Part shown: positions 35,716 to 46,850 of the stretch, piece after piece | Position numbering within the stretch: the first letter of the stretch is position 1 | Layout of the letters: every line of letters begins with the position of its first letter | Source: Phocoena phocoena | Taxonomy: Eukaryota > Chordata > Mammalia > Artiodactyla > Phocoenidae | DNA length: 64,000 nucleotides | Direction: 5' to 3' | Assembly (NCBI RefSeq): GCF_963924675.1 | Contig: NC_089232.1 | Coordinates: forward strand, 42,014,022 to 42,078,021 | The notes under the pieces: model-generated | Seen by the model: only the letters and a program-made list of their open reading frames with translations | The model's database searches: none | What the model was told of the DNA's origin: nothing | Translations under genes and position numbers: made by a program

Positions 35716-35840
35716 TTATATACACATACACCACATATATATACACACACACATATAAATATACCTAAACACACACACAATGTATATATTGTGTATATGT
35801 ATAAATACATATATATGCACACACATATACAAACATATTT
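35716..35840. repeat. Compound TA/CA microsatellite
   Basis: Alternating TATATA and CACACA tracts over about 120 bp. The minus-strand open frame crossing it encodes Tyr/Cys/Ile-rich low complexity. Confidence 0.9.
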
Positions 35841-36214
35841 TTCCAGAAGAGTGGCTATTATGTACCTGACCTTATACTGGTACATACGATGACACTTCAT
35901 AGGCTCTAGTCTAAGCAAAATGTCACAGTCAGGGTGGTCTGAAAAGGGGTAACCAATGGACCCATCAGTGGGAAACCTCAAAGTAGGAAGTTTGAGGGGG
36001 CACAGGTGTATTTATATTCCAGGTATGCTTATTATTCAGGATATAAAGAGTATCTAAGAGAAATTACAGTCAATACAAGATTTTTCAAAGCAGAAATGAT
36101 GGGTCTTTTTTGCTTTGCTTGAAATTTCTTGGGTTTTAAATTTGATACATGAATTGGTGAATTCATGCTATGCCATTAAGAAATAATTTTCCATATAAAT
36201 ACAGATCAAGCATT

Positions 36215-36390
36215 TCCAGAGTATCCTTGCTACCACTGATTAGCTGGGTGACCTTGAGCAAGTTATTGAACTCTTGCTGAGCTCAGTTTCCTCATGTGTA
36301 AACTGGCTTTAGCAACAGAGCCTAATTCACAGAAGTGTGGCTGGAAGTTAATCTGCTAGAGTAAGTGCATGGCCTGGTGCACTGGAGGCA
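36215..36390 (+). mobile_element. MIR SINE fragment (sense)
   Basis: CTGATTAGCTGGGTGACCTT, GAGCAAGTTATTGAACTCTT, CAGTTTCCTCATGTGTAAAC is the MIR core. Confidence 0.85.
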
Positions 36391-36634
36391 TTGTTACCTT
36401 CCCTCTCTCTTCCTCTTCCTCGCCTTCCTTCTTCATCTTTGAAAAAAGGAACGGGGAAGAGTTGACTTTTTTGCTGGTTTGCTTATCTAATGCATGACTT
36501 AATGAATTAATGTTTATCCTTTTCAAATATCTTTTAATACAAGTACTCCTAAGAACTCTCAAGGGTTTCTTTGCTTTATATTCTTTGCCTACCTATAGCT
36601 AAAGTGCTGTGCCTATTATATGCTGCCCACCACC

Positions 36635-36688
36635 CTACACACACACACATACACACACACACTCACACACACACACTCACACACACAA
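36635..36688. repeat. (CA)n microsatellite with CTCA interruptions
   Basis: Runs of CA interrupted by AT and CT steps. Confidence 0.95.
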
Positions 36689-36930
36689 TACCATTGTTTC
36701 TCTAGTGTTAACTATCAGGATAAGGGATATAATGTTGAGTGGGAAAGGAAAAGAAACCTGGAGTTAGGGACCCCACACATGACGGTAGCTGTAACTGTCT
36801 CCACGAGATGGATGCCATTGCGAAGGAAGACATGCATGTTGACACTGGCAAACATCACCTATTACTTTTACAGACACTGGTTTTGTTCAAACCCATAACA
36901 GCTTTTTTAATTTTGTTTTTTCATTTAGAG

Positions 36931-37152
36931 CAGGTGTCAGCCAAATATAGCCCACAAGTCAAATCTGGCCCGCTGCCTGCTTTCGTACATAAAATTTGAT
37001 TGAACACAGCCATGCCATTTCATTTCTGTATCGTCCAGGGCTGCTCTTTGCTACAAGAGTAGAGTAGAGCTGTTGTAACACCACCATATGGCCTACCAAG
37101 CCCACAAATGTTTACTATCTGGCCGTTCACAGAAAGAGTCTGCCAACCCCTA
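36931..37152 (+). mobile_element. hAT-Charlie-type non-autonomous DNA transposon
   Basis: The left end CAGGTGTCAGCCAAATATAG and right end GTCTGCCAACCCCTA are imperfect inverted repeats. The body has AATCTGGCCCGCTGCCTGC, TTTGATTGAACACAGCCATG and TTTACTATCTGGCCGTTCAC. Near-identical 8-bp flanks (ATTTAGAG at 36,923-36,930; GTTTAGAG at 37,153-37,160) fit the 8-bp hAT duplication. Confidence 0.85.
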
Positions 37153-37160
37153 GTTTAGAG

Positions 37161-37680
37161 GAATGACCCTGTTCGTGTAGAAAATTACTTTTTCTTTGAC
37201 CTCTACAGCAAACTAGGCCTAACCCTTTCCTCTTGGCCAAAAGACAGTCTGGAAAGAGAAAAGAGCTCATACCTCTTCTTCCTTCCCCTTTGTTGTCTGG
37301 TGGTCTCAAGCTTATCATGCCCTCGGCCTTTAAGTAGGCAGCTTCTAAATCACAGTATGATATGCTTGTCCCTCCCCATGCTTAACAAATGACAATGTTA
37401 TCTATGGCAAAGTGTGTCCTTATGAAAAGGCCAGACATTCTGTGATCATTAGGTAATCATATTACAACTTCTGGCGCCCTTTCTAGAGTCTCAGGAGAGA
37501 AGCAAGGCTTTCCCTTCCTGATTTTGAAACAGATCTCCTCACTCTTAGATCTACAATCTGCACTCACAATCATGAAGTTTCCTCACGAGGTAGGAAAAAT
37601 CGACAAATATACTGTGCTGTTTGCCATAAAGTTAGCAATTAATGAAACCTTATTGGATATTCTTCCTTGAAATTTTGCTT
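37161..37680. other. Unique non-coding stretch
   Basis: No gene or repeat is recognised. Confidence 0.4.
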
Positions 37681-39460
37681 CCTCGATTTGTGCCTCCTGG
37701 TGTGGTCCGCTGGACTGATCATCTCTTGCACACCCTCTTGGATATTTAATGATAAATAACAGGCCAGTAAGAAGTGTTCAAGCGTTCAGTTTGATAGCTG
37801 CAGAATGACTAGCTACTATATGCAGTGGGATTATAAAAATGGATTCAGGGTTTGCTTTAGTTAATCAAAAGCTGTAAACTGCCTTTGAAACATGGTGGAG
37901 TTTAATTGCTTATAATGGCTATCTAAAATGATCTTATGAAAAGTGATTTGATATTTTCCCTTTTCCATGCAAGTAACAATTTTACTTATACGTATATGCA
38001 CATAGATAAGGGGGGAAACTACAGAATTGTCAGAAGTACCGCATCCCACTCTATGACCCCTGAAGTAATCGCTCCAGGAGAAGTCCATGCAGGGGCCTGT
38101 TACTGACTGTGAAGATGTTTTGTATCAGTTGACTGTGAACTGAAGTATCATTTTCCCCCTCATCCTGGCACCTGGATAATACTAAATTTGCACCTTTGAT
38201 TTGATTGATACATCTCAGCAGCAGGACATTTAGACATTTATGTCGTAAAACCAAAATGAAATATTTTATGTCACTGAACACGGCCCTGCAAGGTACAGTA
38301 GTTAAAATCAAATGAAGTTAGCATCAATTTTACAGTTATTTAAAAAGCAGACACACAGGCACACACATGCACACATACATATAAACCCACCATAGAAATG
38401 CTCCCCTCTTTGTTGCAGAGTGACATTTAGTAAAAACATAAAGTTACCTAAAGAAGCTGAGGTGGCAGCTCTAAATGCAACACACAGGGACCTACTTACA
38501 TATGCAAAACAGGCACTCACAGGTGTAAGAAAGCCAATTGCTGGTGCAAAATATGCCATTACCTGTTTTATATGCACAACTGCCTGATTTGTAAGGACAA
38601 CTAGCTGATTTTGTCTTCCTCTGCATAATTTTTACGCACAAATTAGTTACTTTGGAAAATTTGGCACCAATATTTCTCTGTTCTTGGGCCTAAAATATAT
38701 TAGGTATAGAAGACAATAGAAGCTTGACAGTCACTCAGTAAAATGCACTTGTTGCCTATTTTTATCTGTAAAAAATAAAATACAGAAAAGCTCTTTGGGA
38801 ATCTTATTTTTCTTCCCATGATAACAAGTTTTTGATTTTTTTGTTTTTTAAGTACAGGTTCATTAGTGCTTTAAAATCTGCTGAAACCAGGCGGCAACTG
38901 GCCTGCCTATTAGTTTAACTGAAGGCCCATCACAGCAGTGCATTATGCATTGTCTTGGGAACAATTAAGACATGCCATCCCCACAAAGCAGTGTTTAAGT
39001 GGGCAAAATGTATTTAATGGTAGGGTTTGTGGCATCCAGAATGGAAATACAGTGAAGACTGCAGGGAATATGTACTTACCCTAACACTGAACAGATTCCT
39101 TAAAATTCACATATACACTCTTGGGGATATGGTATCCCGTGTGTACATTCTAAGTGTTGCTAATGAAATGTTTATCATGTATGGCCACCTAAGCAGAGGA
39201 GTGTAATGTATGGCCAGCTAAAGGGCACCATTAACAACAGCAATAATACAAATTTAATATGCACATAATTATTGATCTCTTTAGTAAAAAGCTTATGAAA
39301 ATATTCATATTTAGGCCAGGTGCTAAAATATCCTGGGAATCAGGCATCAACAGCTTAGCAATTGATGGATTTAGACAGGTCAGGCAATGTCAGTCTAACA
39401 GCATCTAATCAATATAGACAAATGTGTCAGAAAGGTGGTTTGAGAAATACCTTTATAATG
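37680..39460. promoter_or_regulatory. Candidate conserved non-coding block
   Basis: About 1.8 kb with no recognisable transposon, next to repeat-rich DNA. It is dense in developmental transcription-factor-like motifs: E-box CACCTG at 38,169, TCF/LEF-like CACCTTTGAT at 38,191, and CATTATGCATTGTC followed by AACAATTAAG at 38,941-38,969 (homeodomain/POU/SOX-like). No long open frame is protein-like. Enhancer function is inferred from these signs alone; conservation could not be tested. Confidence 0.25.
38346..38386. repeat. Short degenerate (CA)n tract
   Basis: CAGACACACAGGCACACACA followed by TGCACACATACATATAAACC. Confidence 0.7.
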
Positions 39461-42140
39461 TATTAGAAAGACCAGCTTCAGTATTCTCTTTCCTTTCTTA
39501 ATATGCTACACATATATTTCTAAAGCAAGAGTGTTTTTTATTATTTCTATTCAGCACTCATGGTAGGTCAAACTAAAACACAATGTTTGTCCAGTTCAGC
39601 CATCCTGCTTCCAATATCATATGATATACAAAAAACATATTGTCAAAATCAGTATAAACCTTGTATGCCACTCTTAATTTGTTTTTCAACATTAAAATTT
39701 GGGAACAGACCCTATTTGAGGCCATTGACAACTCTATTTAATATAATTACCTGATTTCTTAGTTTAGAGGAAACATTTCTTGTGGCTGACAGTTATCCAT
39801 AGCTTTGTGACATTTCAGTAACCAGATTTCTTACAATGGAGTGAGTTTGAAGTTCCTCTAGTTAACTAGAGGAAGAAATTTTGTATTAAACCTCAATTTC
39901 CACTTTTAAGAGTCATTATTATAGGGGATCAGAATCAGTACTTTGTCTCAGGAGACATTTAAGTGAGATGGCGTGGTTGTGTTTCTAAGATCTGTACAAT
40001 AAATTGTATAAAGTGTTATCAATGGCTTTCTTTCTGGTAATTTTTAGTGAGTTTGGGTTTTTTTGTTGTTTTTGGGGGTTTTGTTTTTGTTTTTGATAAG
40101 AGCAGGTTACAGATGAGGTCTAGGATATAAATTTAATTTCTACGTGAAGTAGTTTACTTAGCCTTATTCTGTTTTGTTGTCTCCTGTGAGACCTTGTGAG
40201 GGCAGAAGTTTGAACTTGTTTCTTTAGTCCTAGTAACTAATAGAGATACTTAATAATGTTCTTTCAAAGGAACACACGAATAAAATAATACAGGAAAGAA
40301 GGGAAGAAAGAAGAAGGACTTAGGGGAAAGTTTTGGACAATATTTTTTCCATTTTGTATAAGAATATTTTTCAGTGTGAACAATGATCTAAATGGGATGT
40401 GTTTCTGAAAGTATAAGATAACCAAATATACTGTACAATTTCTATTTACTGTATGATTTCTTCAAATATAAAGAAAAGGTACATCTCAACATGTCACTAT
40501 CAAGGACAAAGGAAGCAGTGAGCATTTTACTGATTAACCACTGTACCTGTTAAAAAAAGTTATCAATGGCCCATAGCCAGTAAAAGAGTAAGCTATTTCT
40601 TGATATTCCAAATTAATTATTCTGACCATTTCCAAGAGATGTTCATGGACATTTAAGAAGAATTAAATATTATTATGTTACCCAATTTCAAGCAAGTGTG
40701 AACAGAAAAATATGCCATCAACTTCGACAGTTGAAGAAGTACAAAATAAAATGCAGTATTATCGCAACTGATATGCTTATATTTTTGCTGAAATACGTAT
40801 TTACTTTCACATAATTTTATTCTTTTTCAATGATGGCAACTTTTTATATGTAAAAATAAGTATTTAATTTTTACAGCACTATGTGATACTTCACAGAAAA
40901 AAATTTGCAAACCAAATAAAATGTTTTTCTGTGGAGCCATGTGCCCTAATTTTTTATTTGGAACATGTGACCATCCTATATATACTTTTTATACAAAATA
41001 TATATCTGGTATAGAAAATAATGAATCTGTTTCATTATATACAAAGGGCAACGGGAGATGACAGAGGAATAATAATAGCACTGAAGGAAAAATGGAAGTG
41101 AGGCCCTTTACAAAACAAGAATTGATTCTGAGGGGGATCAATGCATGTTTACATATAAAAATTATACCTTACTTTGGAAAATACAATGAAAGTACTGAAA
41201 TCTGGAAGTCATTCATGGAAAATAAACCCTCAAGAATAAAAGGCACAAAATAGAGACTTAGGGAAAGTGGTACAAAGTTGTTTTTGAAAATATTATGAGC
41301 CAATAAAACTAAGAGAACTGGCTCCCGACATATACACTCTTTGTTACAACGTAGGCTGCTTTCCCCTCTGTTCTTCCTTTCTCCACTCTTGACTTCTCTT
41401 CCAGATCCCACTGCAAGTGCAGGGTCAGGCCTCCGTCTTGCCTGCTCTCAGACTGAACTGCCTGTGTTGCTCATGGTCTAAAAGTGCTGAAATATCATGT
41501 CCCACTTATTGCATCTCTGAATAAGGAATTGTTGTTAGTAAGGAAAGTTAGCTTAACCAGGGAGCAGTCTCCAAAAGGAGAGAGAGAGCTAGTTCTTTTT
41601 GCAAAGTCATAAGGAAATTTGAAAGGAACAAGAAGAGAGACGACTCCAAAAAGGAGCTCAGAGATCCAAGAACTTGAGGTTTACATGCATACATCTCTCA
41701 TCTTGCCTCCATTGACTGGATATATTTTCCTGGGCATGTAATAATTTCTTTTTAATTAGAGCTAAGACTATCACAGAGGTTCTTTTCCAGCTACTAGATG
41801 CAGGTAATCTAAAGGAAGTGCAATCCACAAAAGTTTATAATAAATGTTAATATTCAGAGAAAATAAAATGAGCTGTTACTGTAGTCAGCATCAACCTGTT
41901 GATGCATTACGCGGTAGCGTGTGGTCTGGAAAGAGCAGTTTCAACTACAAAAACTACCCTGGATTCCCTCCTTTTAAGTCTCCTATCACTTGTACAATTG
42001 CTCCCATATACTTAATTTTTTCAACCGAGTTAAAAGTTCCTTAAAGAGTTTGAAAACTGCCTTGCTTAGGCTTCTCCTCAAAGTATTCAGTTTAGCATCT
42101 CAGTAAATACTTGTTAAAATAAAATAAATATACTTTATCA
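39461..42140. other. Long AT-rich unique non-coding stretch
   Basis: No gene is recognised. A GT/T-rich patch lies at 40,050-40,100. The open frames (for example 41,169-41,411 minus) lack protein features. Confidence 0.45.
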
Positions 42141-42285
42141 ATAACCATTTGTTGGACATCTATTATGGAGAAATCAATGTTTGCTAGGCCCTGGGAAGAG
42201 GAAAAGAATAACATTCAAGGGTTTAAAATCTGGTTGAGTTGGTGTTGGCAAGTGTACATTAAAGAAAGAAACAATAATAGGAGAT
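42141..42285 (-). mobile_element. L2 LINE fragment (antisense)
   Basis: CCATTTGTTGGACATCTATT, GTTTGCTAGGCCCTGGGAAG resembles diverged antisense L2 3' end. Confidence 0.5.
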
Positions 42286-42847
42286 AGCATCACCCCCGCT
42301 AAGTGTCACACGGGATTGTTAGGAGGTACAGAAGCTACCAGGAGTTAATCGCCCTTCAGGGTTGGGAAGAGTAAAAAAAGTATCGATCCCTTACACTTCT
42401 CTGCTGTTACTCCTGAAGACGAAACCTCGATCCCCACATCGGCTGTGCAGACCTTTGAATGGGTTTCAAATCCCTTTGGGTCTGTTTACCTCCTGGCTTT
42501 CTAAATACCAATAGCATTCAAAAATAGATCATGCGGAGTCCTGAAAGCACTGTAGTATTTGAGACTTTCTGTTTTTCTAATTAAAAGATTTAGTAGAGTG
42601 TTTTCAATTCTATCACTTCTGTAGTTCCCCACCCCTACTGGGGTAGGGCAGATACTTCTGCTAGAACTGTGATCAGGGGAGGGGAGGGAGCTGAGCAAAG
42701 CAGGGTGTGGAATCTAAAGTACAGAGTAGCAGGCAGCAATAACCCAGTTAGTACCAGAGAGTTTCAGCAAGACCTAACTCCACAGAGTGGAAGGCAGAGC
42801 TGGATAACTAGCAACTTTTATAAACTTTTAATTGAGTGACTAATAGT
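42286..42847. other. Unique non-coding stretch
   Basis: No gene or repeat is recognised. Confidence 0.4.
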
Positions 42848-43112
42848 CATTCATTCATCCAGTCAATATTTAATGACCCCTCTAGGGATCTAAGAAAGGA
42901 ACAATATAAAATATATCATGTACTGTAATAGAAATTAATAAGTACAGTGGGTATAGAAATAAAGGAGTGCATACTTTCACCTCAGGGAGGGGGTCAGGGA
43001 AGGGTCCACAAAGGAAGTAACCTTTGAGCTAGATCTTAAAAATGATGGGTGTTCACTGAAGGAAAAATGACATTTCAGAGAGTAATGAATAAAAGTTGGA
43101 TTATTGCATGTT
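42848..43112 (-). mobile_element. L2 LINE fragment (antisense)
   Basis: TCATTCATTCATCCAGTCAA, then GGTCAGGGAAGGGTCCACAA and GTAACCTTTGAGCTAGATCT match the antisense L2 order. Confidence 0.7.
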
Positions 43113-43749
43113 GCACTGAAACATGAACTTCTCTCTACTGCTTACTAATTGTGTGGTTTAGTAAGGGTTTTTGCAGGCAAAATTAAACATGTGAATATGT
43201 TTTGAGCCCTTTAATGTTCCTAAACCTACCATTATTTGCTAGGTAACATGCTAGAAAAAATCAGTCTATAGGGTTCAAGAGAAACTATGTTGAGATACCA
43301 AATAAAGGACAGATCTGGTTGAAAAAATATAATTTACCGAAACAGATGTAAATGAGAAATAAACTGGGCAGTTAAAGCTTATATGTTGGCCTTGTAGCTT
43401 CAATTCTAGTCTTTGGGTAGATTTATTGTTTTACACAGAGATGGTCTTACGGTGGGAACTTAATAAACAGTTGATGAGATAATAGTAATTGGTAACAATA
43501 ATAAAGATTATGATGACAATGATAAAATTGTTATTACATACAGTATCATTTTAGAATCTGTATGTTTCCTGCTTTTTGATTCCTCCCCATTTAAAGAAGA
43601 TGGCTCAATTTCTGATGGATCAGCTGTCCTTAGATGAGTGAATTGTCAGGTCTTTCTTAGGATCCAAATCCACTCAACTAATCTAAATCCCTTCAGACCC
43701 AAGTAGCCTTAGGAAAACCTAAAGTTTGAGCTAATTGGCTTGTATTGTA
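43113..43749. other. Unique AT-rich non-coding stretch
   Basis: No gene is recognised. Confidence 0.4.
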
Positions 43750-44010
43750 TATAAGTAATTCAGATGAGGTATTGAAAACAAGATTTTAGAGTTTACAGAG
43801 GATACTAAAACTGGAGGCTGAGCAAATAATGAGGAACAAAACAATCAGACTCAAAAGGATTTGGATTGTATAAGTAATTGGATCAGCAGATGGCAAACGC
43901 AGTTCAGTACAGGAAAATGTAAAATAGACTTGAAGCGAGAGAAACAAACTAGAGAATATGTGCTAAATGGAACAATCATCCAGAACGCTGACCAGGAAAT
44001 GGAAAGGAGG
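43750..44010 (+). mobile_element. CR1/L3 LINE fragment (sense)
   Basis: GGTATTGAAAACAAGATTTT, GTTTACAGAGGATACTAAAA, CTGGAGGCTGAGCAAATAAT and ACTCAAAAGGATTTGGATTG follow the order of the 3' part of CR1/L3 elements, an ancient amniote LINE lineage. Confidence 0.65.
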
Positions 44011-44487
44011 GGCTATTATAAAACGTAAATCATGGCAACTCTTAGCTTATGGCTAATTCTGTTGTTTTAGAATTCTATCAGAACGAATGTGCATGCATAT
44101 TATCTAGAGTGGGAACTTACTGTACCCTATGGGAACTAGCAGTATGCTTCCAATTTCAGTCATTTCACCACTCAGTTTTGTAGAGATACCTTTCAAAAAC
44201 TCTCAAGGTGTTGCTTTTTGCATGCAGATTTTTCTCCTTTTTCTTTAGGCCTATGCCCATTATTCTATAATTATCCTTCTCGGACATTGCTGCAAAGATT
44301 GAGGACAATGTTTTCAGGATATTTTACTAATTACCCTATATTTCACCATATCAGAAAATCCCCAGGAGGATCCATGGAAGGGTATCACAATCCCCATTTG
44401 TTCCATTCCCTGAAGGTACAATGTACACTTGGCAGGGGTGGGAGGTCAACTGTTTAGAGAAGAAGAGTTATAGGCAGTGCATTTAAA

Positions 44488-44490
<3 letters not shown>
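44011..44490. other. Unique non-coding stretch
   Basis: The plus-strand open frame at 44,218-44,457 (79 codons) shows no recognisable domain. Confidence 0.4.

Positions 44491-44518
<28 letters not shown>
44491..44518. repeat. (GT)14 microsatellite
   Basis: Uninterrupted GT dinucleotides. Confidence 0.97.
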
Positions 44519-44521
<3 letters not shown>

Positions 44522-44539
44522 CTGGGCAGCTAGTTTAGA

Positions 44540-44685
44540 AATGGAAATAACTTAGATCGCTTCTCCAGAGCCTGACACAGCCCACCTGAGAAAGGGTCTG
44601 GCAACTGGCATCTTTAAAGAAGCACCCTTGGTGATGCTGATGTAGGTCATCTTTGGGAGGCATTTTGAAAAACAGCAGATAGCTG
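44540..44685 (+). mobile_element. Possible MER5-like hAT relic
   Basis: GGCATCTTTAAAGAAGCACC and TGGTGATGCTGATGTAGGTC resemble a MER5-type element. Tentative. Confidence 0.35.
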
Positions 44686-45440
44686 AAAAAAAATGTAAAA
44701 GAAACAGCAATCCCAGTCCCTCCTTATCTAACTGAATGATTAACTTGTTGACAGTTACACTGCTCAGGTCTCAAGTCCTTTATCTGGAAGATGAGTGTAA
44801 TATGTGTCCAGCATACCTGGCAGAGAAGCAAATGATATAATGTCTGAAATCTTATTGCATACAAATATAAACCTAAGGTAAAATGCTTGCCAAAGTAGTG
44901 TGTACTATTGTGATCCCACAATAACATGCTTTTAAATGGATGATTGAGGGAGCCATCTATACCCAGCTGGAGTTAGATTTTCCTTTTTATCTATTGCCAC
45001 AGGAATTCTCACCCATAGTTGATCTCTGCAACCAAATAGGTACTGAAAGTAGTAGGTGTTTTCCTTTGTGTACTTTAAAAGTGCTAACAGAAGGTCACTA
45101 ACTGCGTCCCGTGGTTTTGTTACTCCCAGGGGTCAACGTTTTGAATAGCAGTCTTCAGTGTTAGATTCAGTTGCATATCCTATGGTCACTGATACTCAAC
45201 TCCAGCTTTTGTTGTTGAGAATGAAAATGACTTCCACTGGCCTGACAAGCCCATGATAATCACCCTTTCATCCTCTACAACTGAGGTCTGTTTCTCATCT
45301 ACAGAAAGTAAAGCTGAAGTCTGTTTACAAATCATACTGACTGCTTTGAGCTAAGTATCCAGTGACATGAACTGATCTCGAGAACACATAAAAATTTCCA
45401 TAGTTCTTTACTTATTGAAATTTTGTTTTATCCAGGCAGT
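44686..45440. other. Unique non-coding stretch
   Basis: No gene or repeat is recognised. Confidence 0.4.
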
Positions 45441-46075
45441 CTGATCTAGACTATGTCAGTTGGCTGCATTAAACAATGATAAACCCCCAAACGGTACGAA
45501 TCAGCTGAACTGAGGCAACCAAAGACAGAGTGTTTTAGGATGAAATTAACCAGAAGCACACGAAAGAGTGTGTGCACAGCTTCCTCGGCGCTGGTCTTGG
45601 TTCCATAGCCTCTCTTTGGAACAGTCTGTGAACACAGCTACCATGTAATTAGCTGAGCAATAAGTTAGGTGTTTAAAAATATTTTTTCAGGTGCTTTTTT
45701 GTATTCATGCTAGATCCTCAACACCAAAAATCAATCTCAATCAAAGCGGCAACTGAGTTTATCATAAATTAACATGAAACGGTTTTCTACTGAGTAGATG
45801 GTTAATTACTATCTAATTTGAATAATTTTGCATATTAATGAAAAATGAATGAAAATCATTTTTAGATTTTTAACTTCAGCTGAGAAACCCATGGAGATAA
45901 TGGATCCTTTTTAAGAGGCATGTGATCTCTGTTACTAAAGGAGATACCGATTTTTTTTTTAATTTGCTGACTTGTTTTAAGTTGATTAATGGATTAGTGT
46001 TTTGCCATTAATAAACTATATCTAAATGAAAGACAACTTCATTATTTGACTCTGTAGCCTCTAGCTGCCTGCCAG
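45440..46075. promoter_or_regulatory. Candidate enhancer-like block with POU/homeodomain motifs
   Basis: Repeat-free AT-rich DNA with a dense set of TAAT-core sites. These include GTAATTAGCTGAG (45,645-45,657), GTTAATTACT (45,801-45,810) and TTTGCATATTAATGA (45,827-45,841), which contains a perfect GCATNNTAAT POU3-class consensus. A TGCATTAAACAATG site is near 45,465. The assignment as regulatory DNA is an inference from motif density. Confidence 0.25.
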
Positions 46076-46757
46076 GTAAGAAAAATGGAAAAGAGATGGA
46101 GAGTTTGCTGAGGAAAAGTATAACCTTGCACAGTCCTTCCAAAAGTCTGGATGCAGCCATTAATATGTTTCCAATTGTAAATGAATTTTTATAACTTGTA
46201 ATTTTTTTGCCACATGAAGTTCTATGTATATTGTTTACAAATGATATTTAGATTTAGAATATACATACTGAGCTGAAGTAGGGCTACCTCTTTAAACTAT
46301 TACCATATTCTCCAGTTTGAAAAAGTGACTGACAATTGCCTCAGGCCTCAGAAATTACAGCCAGCTAGAAGTTGAAAGTCACTTTTATAAAGTACCCTTG
46401 AAACCTTTTTTAGCATTACAAAAAAAGGAATATTTCTTATGTTTTTATACCTGTTTAAGGAAAAATAATTTAAAGAACAAACTACTTCCTTCTGTTTCCT
46501 TTTACCTTTACCTTTTATTTCCTACTCAAAACTTCCTTATTTGATACATACTTTTAGGCTATCTCTCTTTCCCTCTTTGGGCAGGATCTGACATTATCCA
46601 ATAATTCGATGCATTCCAATGACTCTAGCCTGTACTTATTGCAGACTAAGACAGAGCAGTCATGATGAATGAAACTGGATAAGTATTTCCGTACTTTTGA
46701 AACCAAACATTTCATCCAAGATGGGTAGTACTACAAGGTATTATTATTTCTCTGCAG
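46076..46757. other. Unique AT-rich non-coding stretch
   Basis: No gene is visible. Confidence 0.4.
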
Positions 46758-46850
46758 TCCACATTCAACTTTAAGGAACTGGCAGCTTTACTCATGTCAT
46801 TACCAACATTGCTTTCGAAAGGCCTCAGATATGTAAGAATGTTCTTGCAG
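46758..46850 (+). CDS. Possible orphan exon, 31 codons, unidentified
   Basis: A T-rich tract ending in TTTCTCTGCAG (acceptor) precedes 46,758, and 46,850 is followed by a donor with the complete CAG/GTAAGT consensus. The 93 bp between them are open in one frame only, a multiple of three, and would encode STFNFKELAALLMSL and then PTLLSKGLRYVRMFLQ. I do not recognise the protein. The same frame stays open beyond both splice sites (about 46,701-46,976), so the openness may be chance. It could be a real exon of a gene spanning the region, an exonised segment, or coincidence. No partner exon was found in the window. Confidence 0.15.

Noticed and set aside
46062..46082. CCAG/GTAAGA donor-like site
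   Set aside because: No acceptor with an open segment of sensible length lies upstream.
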